From NCBI GenBank assembly GCA_028565635.1, contig JAOXYB010027068.1:1-31708 (forward strand): a stretch of 31,708 nucleotides of DNA, given 5' to 3'. Both the position numbers and the translations under genes were made by a program. Shown piece after piece: positions 12,001 through 22,860 of the stretch. The notes under the pieces were generated by a model. The model was not told the DNA's origin. It did not search any database and saw only the letters and a program-made list of their open reading frames with translations. Every line of letters begins with the position of its first letter. The first letter of the stretch is position 1. This DNA comes from Phoronis ovalis (taxonomy: Eukaryota; Phoronida; Phoronidae).

Positions 12001-13038
12001 ACATCACATTTTAAAACTTTATTTCTACGAAATGAAAACATTATCCAGTACCAACAAAAAAAATATAACGATCAACTTTAAAATACAAGTGAAATGAGCT
12101 CAAAATTTGACAAAAGTAAAAAGGAAAGACCTGCTTTATAACAACAATCAACAGGTGTCGTATACCCTGTACCAAATTCACAACAACTCCATTTCTCACT
12201 AGGTTAATAAGAGATATAAAAAATAAGAGATTACTAGTATCTTAAGGCATTTCAGACAATATTCAACACGACAGTGTCTGTTTGTACTGCAATAATAGAA
12301 ATATGGACAAAATACTATGTAACATGTACATAAATAGGTTATCACGAAGTAGTATGATAGTATGTTGATTCATTAAAATAAAAGATAATCTTATCCAAGA
12401 GACGAGTTACTTAGCCCCGTTTTGTCAGTTCTAGAAAATTGTCAAAATGGTCAAAAACAGATTATAACTGATATATCACAGTATCTTATCTTATAAGAAC
12501 AGTATACTCTAAAATCTGTAACATGAAGCATGAACAAACTCGAGTTAAAGAATACAACTACCACATAAAAAAACCAGTAAGAAGTCGATCTGTGGAACGT
12601 GTAAAAAAGTGAGCAAGTTACTCCTCCATGTTGTTGATACAACTATTTTGTACACAGTACCAAAGAGATCGAGAACGTGATTTAATATTTAAGATTTAAC
12701 ATCACATTTCGTATAACTATAAATAAAAGGTCATTTATTATTTTTACAAATATTAAAATAAAATCTGTTTAAAGACTTTAAGTTAGAATCAGAAACATGT
12801 ACCGTGTTTACATGAAGAATTTCTAAAACATAAAATGCCTAACCTTCTTCATGTATAGTACAATAGTCAGAAAATGTTTGTTAAATACTATATACAAAAA
12901 TATATTTACAATTTAGGCAAGTTGATTTAAAGTAAAAGGCATGAATTATAAATCACAGCCTTCAGTCAAAATATGAAAAAAGAAATAACATTAAACTAAG
13001 TATACCCTCTGAAGGGGGTAGTTGAGTATTCTCAAGTT
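12001..13038 (-). promoter_or_regulatory. SoxB2 3' UTR and downstream region
   Basis: On the minus strand the SoxB2 stop at 13039 is followed by AT-rich DNA with no frame. Candidate poly(A) signals (AATAAA on the minus strand) read from 12739-12734 and 12023-12018, giving 3' UTRs of roughly 0.3 or 1.0 kb. Which is used cannot be told from sequence. No other gene is visible here. Confidence 0.4.
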
Positions 13039-13954
13039 TTATAAAACTGTGCCTGGGTGTCTGTAGTGATCTTCTGGCTTTACTAATACATAGCCCATAG
13101 GCGGCCTGGATAAGTCCTGAGTTGCAGTAACTCCATAACCCTGAGGGTAAGGCATAAGATATTGTCCTGGTAATGATGTTGTTTGATGAGCTGCGGGTGG
13201 CAGCGAACCGTATGCGGCGGCAGCTTGAGATGCTGCATAGCCGTATGCCGAATATAACGGGTTAGCAGCTATATCTGCGGCCTTGTATAGACTGGTTGGT
13301 GGGTCTGCAAGTTTTGGCTCTAAAGCACCGTACATTGAAGTAGGAGGATAGAAAGCACGCATTTTTTCTGAAGCCATTGCTGCAGACGACATTAAACTTT
13401 CCATTTGCGAAGATGTTGGTGAATATGTTGCTGGTACCGACATTGGTCCCATTCCAGGTATCATAGGGATTGGGAATGCATATTTATCCTTCTTTAGAAG
13501 AGATTTTGGTTTACGCCTTGGCCGGTATTTATAATCTGGATGTTCCTTCATGTGAAGAGCTCTCAGTCGTTTTGCCTCATCAATAAACGGTCGTTTCTCC
13601 TCTTCTGTTAGAAGTTTCCAATCTGCACCAAGACGTTTCGAAATTTCTGAATTGTGCATTTTTGGATTTTCCTGAGCCATTTTCCTACGTTGTCCTCTGC
13701 TCCACACCTAGAAATAAGCACGAGACCAAAATATTATGAACTGCAGTCCACACGTGTTGGTGGTTAATAACGGTACCTTATTCTGCCAGTTGTGTATTTA
13801 CATACCGATATTGTAAATATTGTATCATCCCGTGGGAAGAAGCGAAATAAAGACACATTGAATGTTGAACGTAATTTAAAAAACTCTTAACACTTACCAT
13901 AAATGCATTCATGGGTCGCTTGACATGATCTGCTTCCTTAGTAGTCATACTCAT
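13039..13954 (-). CDS. SoxB2: SoxB2 (Sox14/21-like) HMG-box transcription factor
   Basis: There are two exons: 13898-13954 (19 codons) and 13039-13707 (222 codons plus stop), giving a 241-residue protein. The HMG box runs from about residue 9 ([11 protein letters not shown]) to about 87 ([10 protein letters not shown]). It contains [34 protein letters not shown] and [20 protein letters not shown]. The group-B extension [13 protein letters not shown] follows. The C-terminal part is rich in Ala, Pro, Tyr and Ser and ends [12 protein letters not shown]. The box and extension match vertebrate SOX14 and SOX21, so SoxB2 is preferred over SoxB1. Family members bind AACAAT-like DNA and usually act as repressors in neural development. 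The start [12 protein letters not shown] was chosen because SOX14/21 proteins begin only about 5-8 residues before the box; an upstream in-frame ATG at 14008 would add 18 residues. The gene is isolated, with several kb of non-coding DNA on each side. Confidence 0.93.
13708..13897 (-). other. intron inside the SoxB2 HMG box
   Basis: This 190-bp phase-0 intron splits the first helix of the HMG box between Met19 and Val20 (NAFM|VWSRG). The donor on the minus strand is ATG|GTAAGTG and the acceptor is TTATTTCTAG|GTG. Vertebrate SoxB genes are intronless in the coding region, so this marks an invertebrate arrangement. Without splicing, the upstream frame runs into intron sequence (VSVKSF..) and loses the box. 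Confidence 0.9.
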
Positions 13955-14061
13955 ATTGACAAACTGTAATCCTTGATTGTTATTAAATTTCAGATATATA
14001 ACTTCCAAATTTATCAGTTTCTATGCAACTTCGTTGACTTGAAATTAGACTAATATATGCT

Positions 14062-14345
14062 GGAATTATATATATATTTACTCAAGCTGATGACAGCTTT
14101 CGTTCCAAACTATTCTTGGCCGTAAAGTTTACAAACTTGTAAACTCAACCTTCCTTTTCAAGCAGATATTACCTTATGACTGGCGGCAATATCAAAGTAT
14201 AGGTTATGGTTCACTATCATAGAATCCGACCTACCAGAAAGCCCGAGACAAAGCAGAGTGTTATCCGCGTGCTGATTGGTTGTTTAACACCAGGTAAGAG
14301 AACGAGGGATTGGTAATACATACCACGTGTTTTCCATATTTGAAA
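14062..14345 (-). promoter_or_regulatory. SoxB2 upstream region with CCAAT boxes and E-box
   Basis: Reading the minus strand, AACCAATCAGC (14281-14271) is a perfect NF-Y CCAAT consensus. A second ACCAATC lies at about 14314-14307 and a palindromic CACGTG E-box at 14334-14339. A TATA-like run (TATATATAT) at about 14080-14065 could set a start near 14040, leaving a 5' UTR of about 85 bases. AT-rich DNA yields such TATA runs by chance. The CCAAT box is the stronger clue, although it would be unusually far from that TATA. Confidence 0.4.
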
Positions 14346-17300
14346 ATAGGTGGCAACTGATTGATACAGGTGTTAAATACAGCAAATCAATTAAAAATTT
14401 ACCGGGAATATTTTGTAGACATTTTGCACTTTATTTAGGTGTAATAAATACTTTTAGAATTAGAGGAATAAAAAAATTTGTCAAGTAGTATTTCTTTGAA
14501 TATTTGGTTCGTTTTCACAACTAAACTTGTCCTGGCTGTCGTTTTTATCGGCGAATAGTTATATTTCGAAGCCCTAAAATATATTCATAAATGGCGAAGT
14601 TAATTAACAAACTATTCATTTTTGAGTAGTTCACGATTGTTACTACATGATGTAAAGAAATGTAAACAAAATACATCTTAATTTATTGGCTTTTGACAGC
14701 TTCAAATCAATAAATTCTATTTTACAATTGTAAAAAAACAAGAGAGGAAATTAGAAAACGCGAATATAATAGTTTCTATTTTATTTTCATTTTCCGAACT
14801 ATAATTCATCCGTGCACGTTTCCCTTTGAAAGGCGTTGTTTGCTACACATAATTTTATAAAGTAAATATATAGTGTCGTCCTTCTATTCTTTTCCTTTTA
14901 TTAATTGTATTCATAAATTATACTCTATTTTGTGACAAGGCATTAATATTGTTATTTTATATCATAAAAAAAACAACACAGGTCACTGATATTCAATGCA
15001 TTTCAAAAGAGCCAACATTTTTGTTTTCACACTTTAGTGAATTTAAATAGATAAAATAACTGGTTGATATAAAAGATATCATGGTTATATTGTTGTTATA
15101 AGTTAATAATAAACATTAAATATGCAGTGCGGTAGTGACAATCCTGTAAAATGGGGTTGTTTTGTTTAAAATGCCAAATAATTATTAGAGCATTGTGAAA
15201 TTATGATAAATCTCAATAAAAGCTAACATTTATTGCCTTTCTTCAATGATAATGATATATTTCGTGTCCTCATTGTTCAATTTTAAAAAGTGATATTTAA
15301 TTAAGTGGTCTATTCTACTCAGATCACCTGTTATAAAATAAGATATAACGTTTAGCACGATATTACCCATCGTGATGTATGTGTTTACACAGCCTTATAT
15401 ATAATCAAAACCTGGAGATCTCCTATTTTTATTATTGAAAAATGATTTTATTATCTCAATGTTGTTGTGAGTATCTTCATGTAGAAGATTTCTTGAATCT
15501 GTGCTTGAATAGTCCCATAAGAAACTTAGAGTAAGGCCATGTTATTAATATCATCCATATGACTCGCAAAATGCTCTAAAATAATACTACCTGTATAATC
15601 ATCAAATAATAATTTGCCACTCATGTGATTTATAGTCTGTGTTTCCGGTTTCTGTACTTTCTTAATACTTTTATTTGCATAAAATAATAGTTACAACAAT
15701 GATATTACGAAAATAAATATATCGTCTAAATCACCATTTGTTAGCTAACAGTATGAGGATATCCTACTTTTTGTATATAGGCTTCAGTTACTAAATCACG
15801 GTCAGAATCATGATTTGGGCGTTTTGCAGCAAAGCCAATATATGTGGTCACTCAGAGCACTGATTGCTCCCTATAAAATACCATGATATGCATGTTGTAA
15901 ATTCTCCTTTTTGACTGTTAAACTGAAAGTAATCACATAAGCTTACGTCTCATTTTGAACTATATTATTTTGGTTATTGATACAGGTGACATGGCGTTAT
16001 TAAATATATAAAAATAAAAAAAAAACCAGTTGTTATTTCTGAATATGTTTCTTTTGATGGCTTGGAGTGTTTACAGCTTCTTCCGAATCTTTTCTTTTGT
16101 ACTAATATTCCCTAGTTTTGATTACGCCTAATTTTGGTAATACACTAATTAGTATGATTTTGTTCTCAGGTTAATCGAATGAAATAACTGAAACAAATGT
16201 TGTTGCAATTTCTGCTGAATTTTTATCTGGATTTGAACACATAATTCTGGTTGAGAGTTTCAATAATACGTACAGGTTACCCACTAGACTAAATGGGATT
16301 TATTCTGTCACTAATATATATAGGATTAGTGCTTTGTTTCAAGTTATTCAAATTTTCAGCAATGAGAGAATAATTAAATTTATTTTAAAATGCCCCAGGC
16401 ACACTGTGCACAACTGTCTGTACAGCTATTATAGATTTTGTCAGGAAATGTTGTAATGCCCAACGAATTGTTTTATAAAATAAAATCGCAATAAAAGCAG
16501 ATTGGAAGGTATGAATAGAAGGTATTAGTAGAATTTTGTAACAAGCAGTGTTCGAAAATTCTATATCACATCCCAGTAAAGTAATTATGTCATAGTGTGA
16601 ATATTTAATAATGTATTTGTAAACTAATTTTCTTCTGTCAGTTTTCTCTTCTCTTTATGGAAATTGGATATATTTTGAAAATAGAATGCTTCCGCGCTCT
16701 TTTATATGTTGAAGAATACAAACTGAATAGATCGTTAGCGTGTCTATACACAGTCTTGATTAGAATACAAGAGGGTGAAAACAGCGCAAATAGAAATATA
16801 ACGAGTCATTATATTGTCTTGTATTCGAACTAAAGCGCTAATTGCCTTAAATCGTATTTTGATTAAGATATTATGCGCAAAAATAATTAAGCATTACTCT
16901 GTCAGAAACTCAGAAGAAACTAAAAAATTACTATTCGCACGTGCTCGTGACATGTCTGAGATGGATAGGATTTGGTGGGTTATTATACGCATTTTGGAGG
17001 GCTATCATATTAAATAATAACTGTAGTCTGATTCCCTAGGTGAGATTATGTTGATGGATCTCTGAAATCCTTACCGTGTTTATTCCGTATATATTTAGGT
17101 AATTTCAATAAAACAGACCTATGTTATAATAAAAGGAAAAAATTAGACCATATAGTATACAACAGTCGAAAAACAAGCAAATGGACAAAAATAAGTACAT
17201 TTCTCGCCATATTTATAGGTAAAATGTGAAACACGACAAAATGGCATGGCTATATACCGAAAATGAACTTTTTTATATTTCATTCAAAATACCCAACTGG

Positions 17301-17900
17301 GAGGGGCAGATTAGTGACCCATTCCATCGGCAAGTATCAGTTGACAATGGATATACACTATAAGGGTGATGATACAGCATAGAATAAGTATTATCTATAC
17401 AGATAAACGACTAAACAGTACTTGAATGTAAAATAAGCATAAATAGCAACTACAAATTTAAGAAGTCATATTGCAGTAGATTATGTTTTTTTACAAGAAA
17501 TGATGCCCTTAATGGATTCTTAAATGCACCTCTGACGAATGCATTCAGTACAGACTGCATATGGGATCAAGAACAAGTCCTCCAAATGCTTTCGCTTCAA
17601 ACAAGAACTATTAGTGCCTGAAATCATGTATACCGCATGTATACTTATCATTTCCAACGTTAAGTAAGTAGGATTAAGTTTTTAGCAATATGAAGAGATA
17701 TAGAAAGCTTGGATTAATATATGTTCGCATTATCGTATACCTTCCTAGCTGTTTTGCCAGCACATTATACTCTAATTTACACGTTTCTAAACAAAAATCT
17801 ATATCCGTAAGAAAATAGATTGTGATAATTTTATTGCAGCTCTAAAATTCTTAAGAATCTCTATATCTAACTGAAAAAATTATACAACCAAGTATATAAA
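14346..17900. other. intergenic DNA upstream of SoxB2, no gene seen
   Basis: No supported exon, RNA gene or clear repeat was found on either strand. The 67-codon plus frame at 16814-17017 starts at a TTG and has no recognisable domain. A slightly GC-richer segment at 15810-15880 (GGGCGTTTTGCAGCAAAGCC, then CAGAGCACTGATTGCTCCC) may be a regulatory element or old repeat, but nothing decides this. Confidence 0.55.
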
Positions 17901-17919
17901 AGAAATTGAGGTCGACAAG

Positions 17920-18060
17920 TACTAGATCTAGTTCTTGTTCTGTGGCTTTAAGAATCAACTGCTGGTTGTTTTTCTAATTCCGGAATTTTATTCTGTGAAC
18001 AAATACGCAAACAAATCAGGTGAAACTCACATAAAAAAACGAAATGCAGTGTCAGATGAA
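17920..18060. repeat. partial copy of the tRNA-associated repeat unit
   Basis: This segment (GAATCAACTGCTG near 17951, TTCTGTGAAC near 17991, GTGAAACTCAC near 18021, GTCAGATGAAA near 18051) matches the DNA that precedes the tRNA-Ala copies at 19200-19290, 19690-19770 and 20130-20245. No tRNA follows here; the copy breaks off into AT-rich DNA at about 18065. Confidence 0.7.
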
Positions 18061-18816
18061 AAGAAAAACACTTGGACTAATTTTTATTATTTTTTAATAT
18101 GCTTTATATTTTATTTCCCTTTTAAGCATTGCTTTTCTTTTTCTAGCACGCTTATGCCATATAATCAGCTGCACAAATTATTAAAACAGAACAAAACAAT
18201 ATTTTAGCTCGCTTTTATTTCTTGTTTATTTGTTTATTTCCTATTTTTTCTTTTTCCGTATGGTTTAAAGTTATATAATTAGTATCATATTTTGTGACGC
18301 ATTTTCAGCATTGTACTCTTTGTTTTTTCATTACCATAGATAAATTGTTAAGTGTAAAGCCAACAACAAAATTTAATGCAATAATTAAAAGATAATAGAT
18401 GTCGGCAAAGCAAAATCAGTGCCTCAAGTGTAAAAACGCACTAATTCATCACTTTGACATTTAATGTCCAAACACGAGCAGCTATGTATTCATTCCCTTT
18501 TGTGTATCTACATATTATATCGAAATACTCGGTCAATAATTTTAATTCATTTACACACTTTCATTTATTTTGTTTTCTATGTGTATAAAAGATAGATTGG
18601 CTTATATAGGTGACTGTATTGTTTATGAAAGTAATATAACGCACACTTTGGGATTTGTTTTATTATTTTTTGATAATCCCAAATCACTATGCACTAAAAA
18701 ACTCCTCAACTTTTTGTTACTAATTGTTAAGATTAAATGTTATTTTTCAATGTTGGATAACTTTCGCCCGTATCAATGCAGATATTATAATATGTTATAA
18801 GACGTTTCATTTAGTG
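18061..18816. other. non-coding AT-rich stretch
   Basis: It holds only spurious frames of 70-90 codons in T-rich DNA. No RNA gene, repeat or splice-supported exon was seen. Confidence 0.55.
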
Positions 18817-18948
18817 CAATATTTTCACTTACAATCAAACTATATACCTTATAGACAGCATGTTAACTGTTTTATGTACAATATTTTCACTTACAATCAA
18901 ACTATATACCTTATAGACAGCATGTTAACTGTTTTATGTACAATATTT
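18817..18948. repeat. 62-bp perfect tandem duplication
   Basis: Two identical 62-bp units, 18817-18878 and 18879-18940, begin CAATATTTTCACTTACAATC and end with TTTTATGTA. The first 8 bases of a third unit follow at 18941. The perfect identity means the duplication is recent compared with the diverged repeats around it. Confidence 0.95.
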
Positions 18949-19114
18949 GTAGTAAGTGCGGCCACATGTACAAAAAAATACACGAAAATAGTTTTATCTG
19001 GTGTGTATTTTGTCTGACAGCAAAAGGTGTTCCTTATATTTTGTGGCACTGCTTACTGAGAAACAAAACAAATCTATTTTAATTTGCTCGGTAGTACTTG
19101 GTGTTTGTTAAATA
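18925..19114. repeat. flank shared by tRNA-Ala copies 1 and 5
   Basis: The segment with GAAAATAGTTTTATCTGGTG, TGTGTATTTTGTCTG and a GAGAAACAAAACAAAT-like stretch matches 22895-23005, which precedes the tRNA-like copy at 23027. The two therefore descend from one duplicated unit, distinct upstream from copies 2-4. Confidence 0.7.
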
Positions 19115-19165
19115 GGGGATGTGGCTGAGTGGTAGAGCGAGCGACTTCGATCCCCGGCATCTCCA
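19115..19165 (+). pseudogene. tRNA-Ala pseudogene, anticodon arm deleted
   Basis: It begins GGGGATGTGGCTGAGTGGTA and ends with TTCGATCCCCGGCATCTCCA, but at 51 nt it lacks about 21 bases. The whole anticodon arm, variable loop and 5' half of the T stem are gone. The A-box region is nearly intact and the B box is truncated on its 5' side. A T6 run follows at 19177. It cannot make a functional tRNA. Confidence 0.9.
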
Positions 19166-19373
19166 TGGTAATTCAATTTTTTATACCATCAGCTGATTTT
19201 TTTCCAATTTCGTGTCTTAATTCTGTGAACGAAGACACAAAGAAGTTAGGTGAAACTCATACTAAAAAACGAAATGGATGTCAGATGAAAGAAAACCTTT
19301 ATATTTAATTTGTAGAAATTCTTATTGAGAGATAAAACAAATTTATTTTACATTGCTCGACATGTATCACATA

Positions 19374-19447
19374 GGGGATGTGGCTCAGTGGTAGAGTGTT
19401 CGCTTTGCATGTGAGAGGCCCCGGGTTCGATCCCCGGCATATCTCCA
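19374..19447 (+). pseudogene. tRNA-Ala(TGC)-like copy with acceptor-stem insertion
   Basis: The body has a D arm (GCTC/GAGT, with one G-T pair), anticodon loop TTTGCAT with TGC, and an intact T arm CCGGG-TTCGATC-CCCGG. The 3' acceptor strand reads CATATCTCC where CATCTCC is expected, so two extra bases disrupt pairing with GGGGATG. A and B boxes are intact and a T5 run at 19465 could end pol III transcription. It is probably transcribed but not processed into a working tRNA. Confidence 0.75.
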
Positions 19448-19846
19448 TGACCCGGCTGCTATGATTTTTGTCATTTTAGTTGGTGAACATTTCACTCTTG
19501 TCTTCAAAAACTATTTTTTTGAATTTCACATCTGGTTTGATAATTTTAGCATATCTGGGCTGAACTCCTGGATCTAAACCTAGTTCAAGTCTAGATTCCG
19601 TGTGATTAACAGAAACCTCTGGTTTGAAATGACACCCAACATTATCAGCACGTTTAAAAAAACGGAGGTCGAAAAATGCTAGTACTTTCTCTGTGTATTC
19701 AAGAATCAACTGCAACTCAGTTAGGTGAAATTCACTTTAAAAATGAAATGGGATGCCAGATGAAACGAAAACTTTAAATTTTATAGAAAGTCAAATTAAA
19801 ACAAATTATTTTACTATGCTCAATTCTCTGGGACTATACGTACATA

Positions 19847-19918
19847 GGGGATGTGGCTCAGTGGTAGAGCGTTCGCTTTGCATGTGAAAGGCCCCGGGTT
19901 CGATCCCCGGCATCTCCA
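19847..19918 (+). tRNA. tRNA-Ala, anticodon TGC (intact)
   Basis: This is a 72-nt canonical cloverleaf. The acceptor GGGGATG pairs with CATCTCC and includes the G3-U70 wobble that is the alanine identity determinant, with discriminator A. The D stem is GCTC/GAGC. The anticodon stem TTCGC/GTGAA closes the loop TTTGCAT, so TGC reads GCN/GCA Ala codons. The T arm is CCGGG-TTCGATC-CCCGG. The A box (TGGCTCAGTGG) and B box (GGTTCGATCCC) are intact, and a T7 run at 19937-19943 gives a pol III terminator 19 nt downstream. It is the only copy in the window without damage, so the likeliest functional one. Confidence 0.93.
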
Positions 19919-19936
19919 TGATAGTACATGATACTA

Positions 19937-19943
19937 TTTTTTT
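19937..19943 (+). terminator. pol III T-run terminator
   Basis: Seven consecutive T residues lie 19 nt after the intact tRNA-Ala. Confidence 0.7.
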
Positions 19944-20325
19944 GTGACTTGTCACTTCAGTGGTATTTTTTTTCACATTTTGCCTGAAATAATGATTTTT
20001 TAAAATTTCGCATCTGGTTTGGTAATTTTCACATGTCTGGGGCTGAACATTTAGATCTAGGACTAGTTGGGCCATTAATAAAAATCTCTAGCTTGAAATG
20101 ACAATCATATATATATATCTTCATTATGTCTTCTAGAATCAACTGCTGATTTTTATATTTCCGGGGTTTTAGTCTGTGAACATATAACGAAAACAATGCA
20201 AAATGCATTTAAAAAAACGAAATGGGATGTCAGATGAAAGAAAAACTAAGTATTTTATAGAAATTCTTTTATTGAGAAATGAAACAAATTTATTTTGCTT
20301 TGCAATTCATTTTACCTGTCCTACA

Positions 20326-20397
20326 GGGGATGTGGCTCAGTGGTAGAGCGTTCGCTTTGCATGTGAAAGGCCCCGGATTCGATCCCCAGCATCTCCA
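20326..20397 (+). pseudogene. tRNA-Ala(TGC) copy with mutated T arm
   Basis: It is full length (72 nt) with intact acceptor stem including G3-U70, D arm and TGC anticodon. Two G-to-A changes convert the T arm to CCGGA-TTCGATC-CCCAG, breaking two of five stem pairs and altering the first part of the B box. A T4 run follows directly at 20398. It is probably a decaying copy; weak function cannot be ruled out. Confidence 0.7.
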
Positions 20398-20540
20398 TTT
20401 TAATGTTTTTTTATATGTCATTTTAGTGGGTGGATTTTTACATGCTTTTACTGGAAATATGATTTTTGAATTCACGTCTGGTTTGAATTTTTTAGTAAAC
20501 TGGACCAAGCACCTAGTTCAATCCTTGGTACCTGGTTCAA

Positions 20541-21877
20541 TCCTTGATAAAACATTTTTCGAGTTTATTCACTGTAGAATAATGAAAGTAGGTATTGAAA
20601 GACTACTACAGTAGGAAATTAAAACATGTTTGGTTCTGTAATGTATGAAAAGAAAAACAGTAGCGAGTTATTTGATGAAAAACTTTCATTATCTTACAGT
20701 TAGTGTACTACTGTGATCTTCTGTTATCCTTCTATTGTCGAATCTTAATGTAATTCCTGTTGAAAGTTCTGTGAATAGCAGGAATCTTATATACAAACAA
20801 TAGGGAAAAGAATTTTAATATACTTTCTATATAATATATCATAATGAGGAAACACTGTGGTATTGACTAAAAGATTTGTTATTATAAAGCTCTTTATAAT
20901 TTCGATATTATTTCTGTCAGTGATTAGTTCATGTTCTTTCACACATCTCTTACATAAAGTAATTCAAATATTTCAGTTGCCATATAAAATTGCAAGTAAT
21001 TTCGATCCATTATAGTTAAATTTATCTTTTTCGAAAGTAGCAAATTCTGATAAAAATGCCTATATGATATTCTAATGCAAATAAAATGCCTATAATGCTT
21101 TAATAATTAGGTGCCAATGACCACAAGGCAACAGCTTTGTTGATGGAATTTAAATAAAACATTTTAATCGGATTCCCTTTTCATCAGATGTAAATCATTA
21201 AACAGTGAAATCACTAATTCTTTGTAACACGACTTAATATCAACAGAATAAAAAAAAATACTCTACTAATTGCTAATCACGTACAGGGCCCACTATAGTA
21301 TTGTGCACCCATCGTGATACAAACAAACGTTAGGTATAATGTTACAGGTGCACGTAAAATTCGTACTAATCTGTCTTCATGATGTTTTCTTCACGAGTGA
21401 TTTCCTTTAAAAGTTAATATTATCTTTAAACAAAATGTTTCTATTTTACTATTGAAATTTATTACCACTGCACATAATGTGATTTCTCCAGAGTCCAAAT
21501 TTGTGACTGAATGTACTTATTTCGAAAAACAATTATTCAAAACTACAATTGATACATAATGTAATTTATAAAGAGTTCATATCTTAATTTCCCAGAATGA
21601 TTTTCATTAATATAATTCTGAAACACAGAAGAAAAGAATAATATACAAATTGTTGGCATTTTCAAGTTTACCTAAGCATGAAATCAGGTACATTTTGAAA
21701 ATTATTTAAATCAATACGCGTATATTATCTTTAATTTAAACAGAACTATACGAACAAAAATGTTAAAAGTGAAATACAAAATGACTGTGACGCACGAGAA
21801 TTATTGGGAATAACGCAAAGGAACTTCTCCTCGGAACCTCCTCCCACGCACGGGCCCGGTGTGAGAAATACTGTCTA
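20541..21877. other. non-coding AT-rich stretch
   Basis: No supported gene was seen. A small GC-rich patch at 21820-21862 (CTCCTCGGAACCTCCTCCCACGCACGGGCCCGG region) stands out. Otherwise there are only A/T runs and short chance frames. Confidence 0.5.
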
Positions 21878-22303
21878 TCATAAATGAATTGTGTTAAAAT
21901 GTTTAGAGAAAATGACTGTTCCCCTGGTGGGAGTGATGAAACGTATTTTCGTTACTGTTAGTTTCAAAATAGTTTTCTTGCATTTTTGGATTGTTTCACA
22001 TTCTTCTATTGAATATAGGTAATCAATATAGGTAATCCCCGCGTTGTACTGAATATAGGTAATCCCCGCGTTGTACTGTGTATCAAGAAACACCGTATAA
22101 TAACAGTTTCGAATATCAGACACAAGTTTAATGTCCGGAGTTAAATGGGAGAGCGAACCAATCCTCCCGTATTGAAGCAACGTCCCATCCCGAAAAAATA
22201 AAAATGAATGATCATGCATTAATATCTGTAGAAAGGTTGATTTCCAAAAAAGTAACGTAATTGTGATTGCTGATCTATTTTCGCAAATGATGCGCGAAAA
22301 CAT
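21878..22303 (-). other. unassigned 141-codon frame with in-frame 27-bp duplication
   Basis: This minus-strand frame is long for such AT-rich DNA, where stops are frequent. It is not recognised as any family. It has no hydrophobic signal segment and no clear splice sites. It contains a duplicated nonapeptide (QYNAGITYI twice) that comes from a 27-bp tandem duplication at about 22024-22077, which keeps the frame. It might be a degenerate gene or transposon fragment, or chance. Confidence 0.15.
22016..22078. repeat. 27-bp tandem duplication
   Basis: AATATAGGTAATCCCCGCG followed by TTGTACTG occurs twice in a row (from about 22024 and 22051). A partial third copy (GAATATAGGTAATC) precedes them at 22011. 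Confidence 0.9.
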
Positions 22304-22519
22304 AATTGCAAAAACCTCGGGTAAAAACCTGGTTCAAAAGCTTGACAGTCTATATGCATCTCGTTATAACACGAGGCGAGGCGAATACAAGCACTGCTGT
22401 TCATTTGATTTTCAGGTGCATCTGAACATATCTTACATTTCTCATTTTAGTCCTATACTAGTATTGCATTTTAAAAACAGTGAATCAGTTTAGTCTGAGA
22501 AGATCGACAAACAAAAACA

Positions 22520-22860
22520 AGATTTTCAATTTATCATTTTATTTATTATGCGCCAAAAATACATGGAATAATTCCTTTTAAAAATATTCAGGAACTACAA
22601 CATTCATTTGAAATCACAGCATTTCATCATGGAATGTCTTGGTGTAGAAATGTGACGACTCTTCATATTTTATGTCCAAAGATATAAAATAACTTGTAAC
22701 TACCTTTACCTGCCACCGACTAGATTTGTGGACCAGATACTCAAAGGTATTTATTTAATAAATTCCTCTGCGAGAAGTTATTATAATTACAAATTAAGGA
22801 AAAAAGCTAAAACTGTTTCTATCAAACCACATAGTCTCAAAATCCCTGAAAACAGACTAT
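22520..22860. repeat. diverged direct repeat, left copy
   Basis: This segment resembles 23355-23545 and 24020-24115 in order. Shared words include TTTTCAATTTAT, ATATTCAG, AACTACAA, ATCACAGCATTTCAT, GGAATGT and AAAACTGTTTC. The right copy is interrupted by about 480 bp (23545-24020) that the left copy lacks. The pair brackets the tRNA-like copy at 23027. Confidence 0.7.

Larger units (their letters stand above)
19200..20540 (+). repeat. tandem array of a tRNA-Ala-containing unit of about 475 bp
   Basis: tRNA copies start at 19374, 19847 and 20326, spaced 473 and 479 bp. Shared flanks before each tRNA include AATGGGATGTCAGATGAAA and a stretch like ATTGAGAAAT..AAACAAATTTATTTT. Shared flanks after it include a T-rich stretch with CATTTTAGT, then TCACATCTGGTTTG and a CCTAGTTCAA-like stretch. 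The units are diverged by indels and substitutions, so the array is not recent. The damaged copy at 19115 lies 259 bp before the first full unit, implying a deletion between them. Confidence 0.85.

Noticed and set aside
11608-12642. Minus frames of 63-75 codons near the SoxB2 3' end
   Set aside because: They lie in probable 3' UTR or downstream DNA and lack any domain or splice support.
13778-14008. Full 76-codon frame as a separate gene
   Set aside because: Its N-terminal half is SoxB2 exon 1 and the rest is unspliced intron; strong GTAAGT donor at 13897.
14062-14080. TATATATAT as a confident SoxB2 TATA box
   Set aside because: Such runs are common in this AT-rich window, so it is listed only as a candidate within the upstream region.
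19476-20614. Several open frames of 72-111 codons over the tRNA array
   Set aside because: They read through tRNA copies on either strand, and their recurring peptides (for example CWGSNPGPF-like) are just translations of the tRNA sequence.
22263-22493. 76-codon plus frame as a gene
   Set aside because: It starts at a non-ATG codon, has no domain, and lies opposite another unsupported frame; no splice or transcript evidence.
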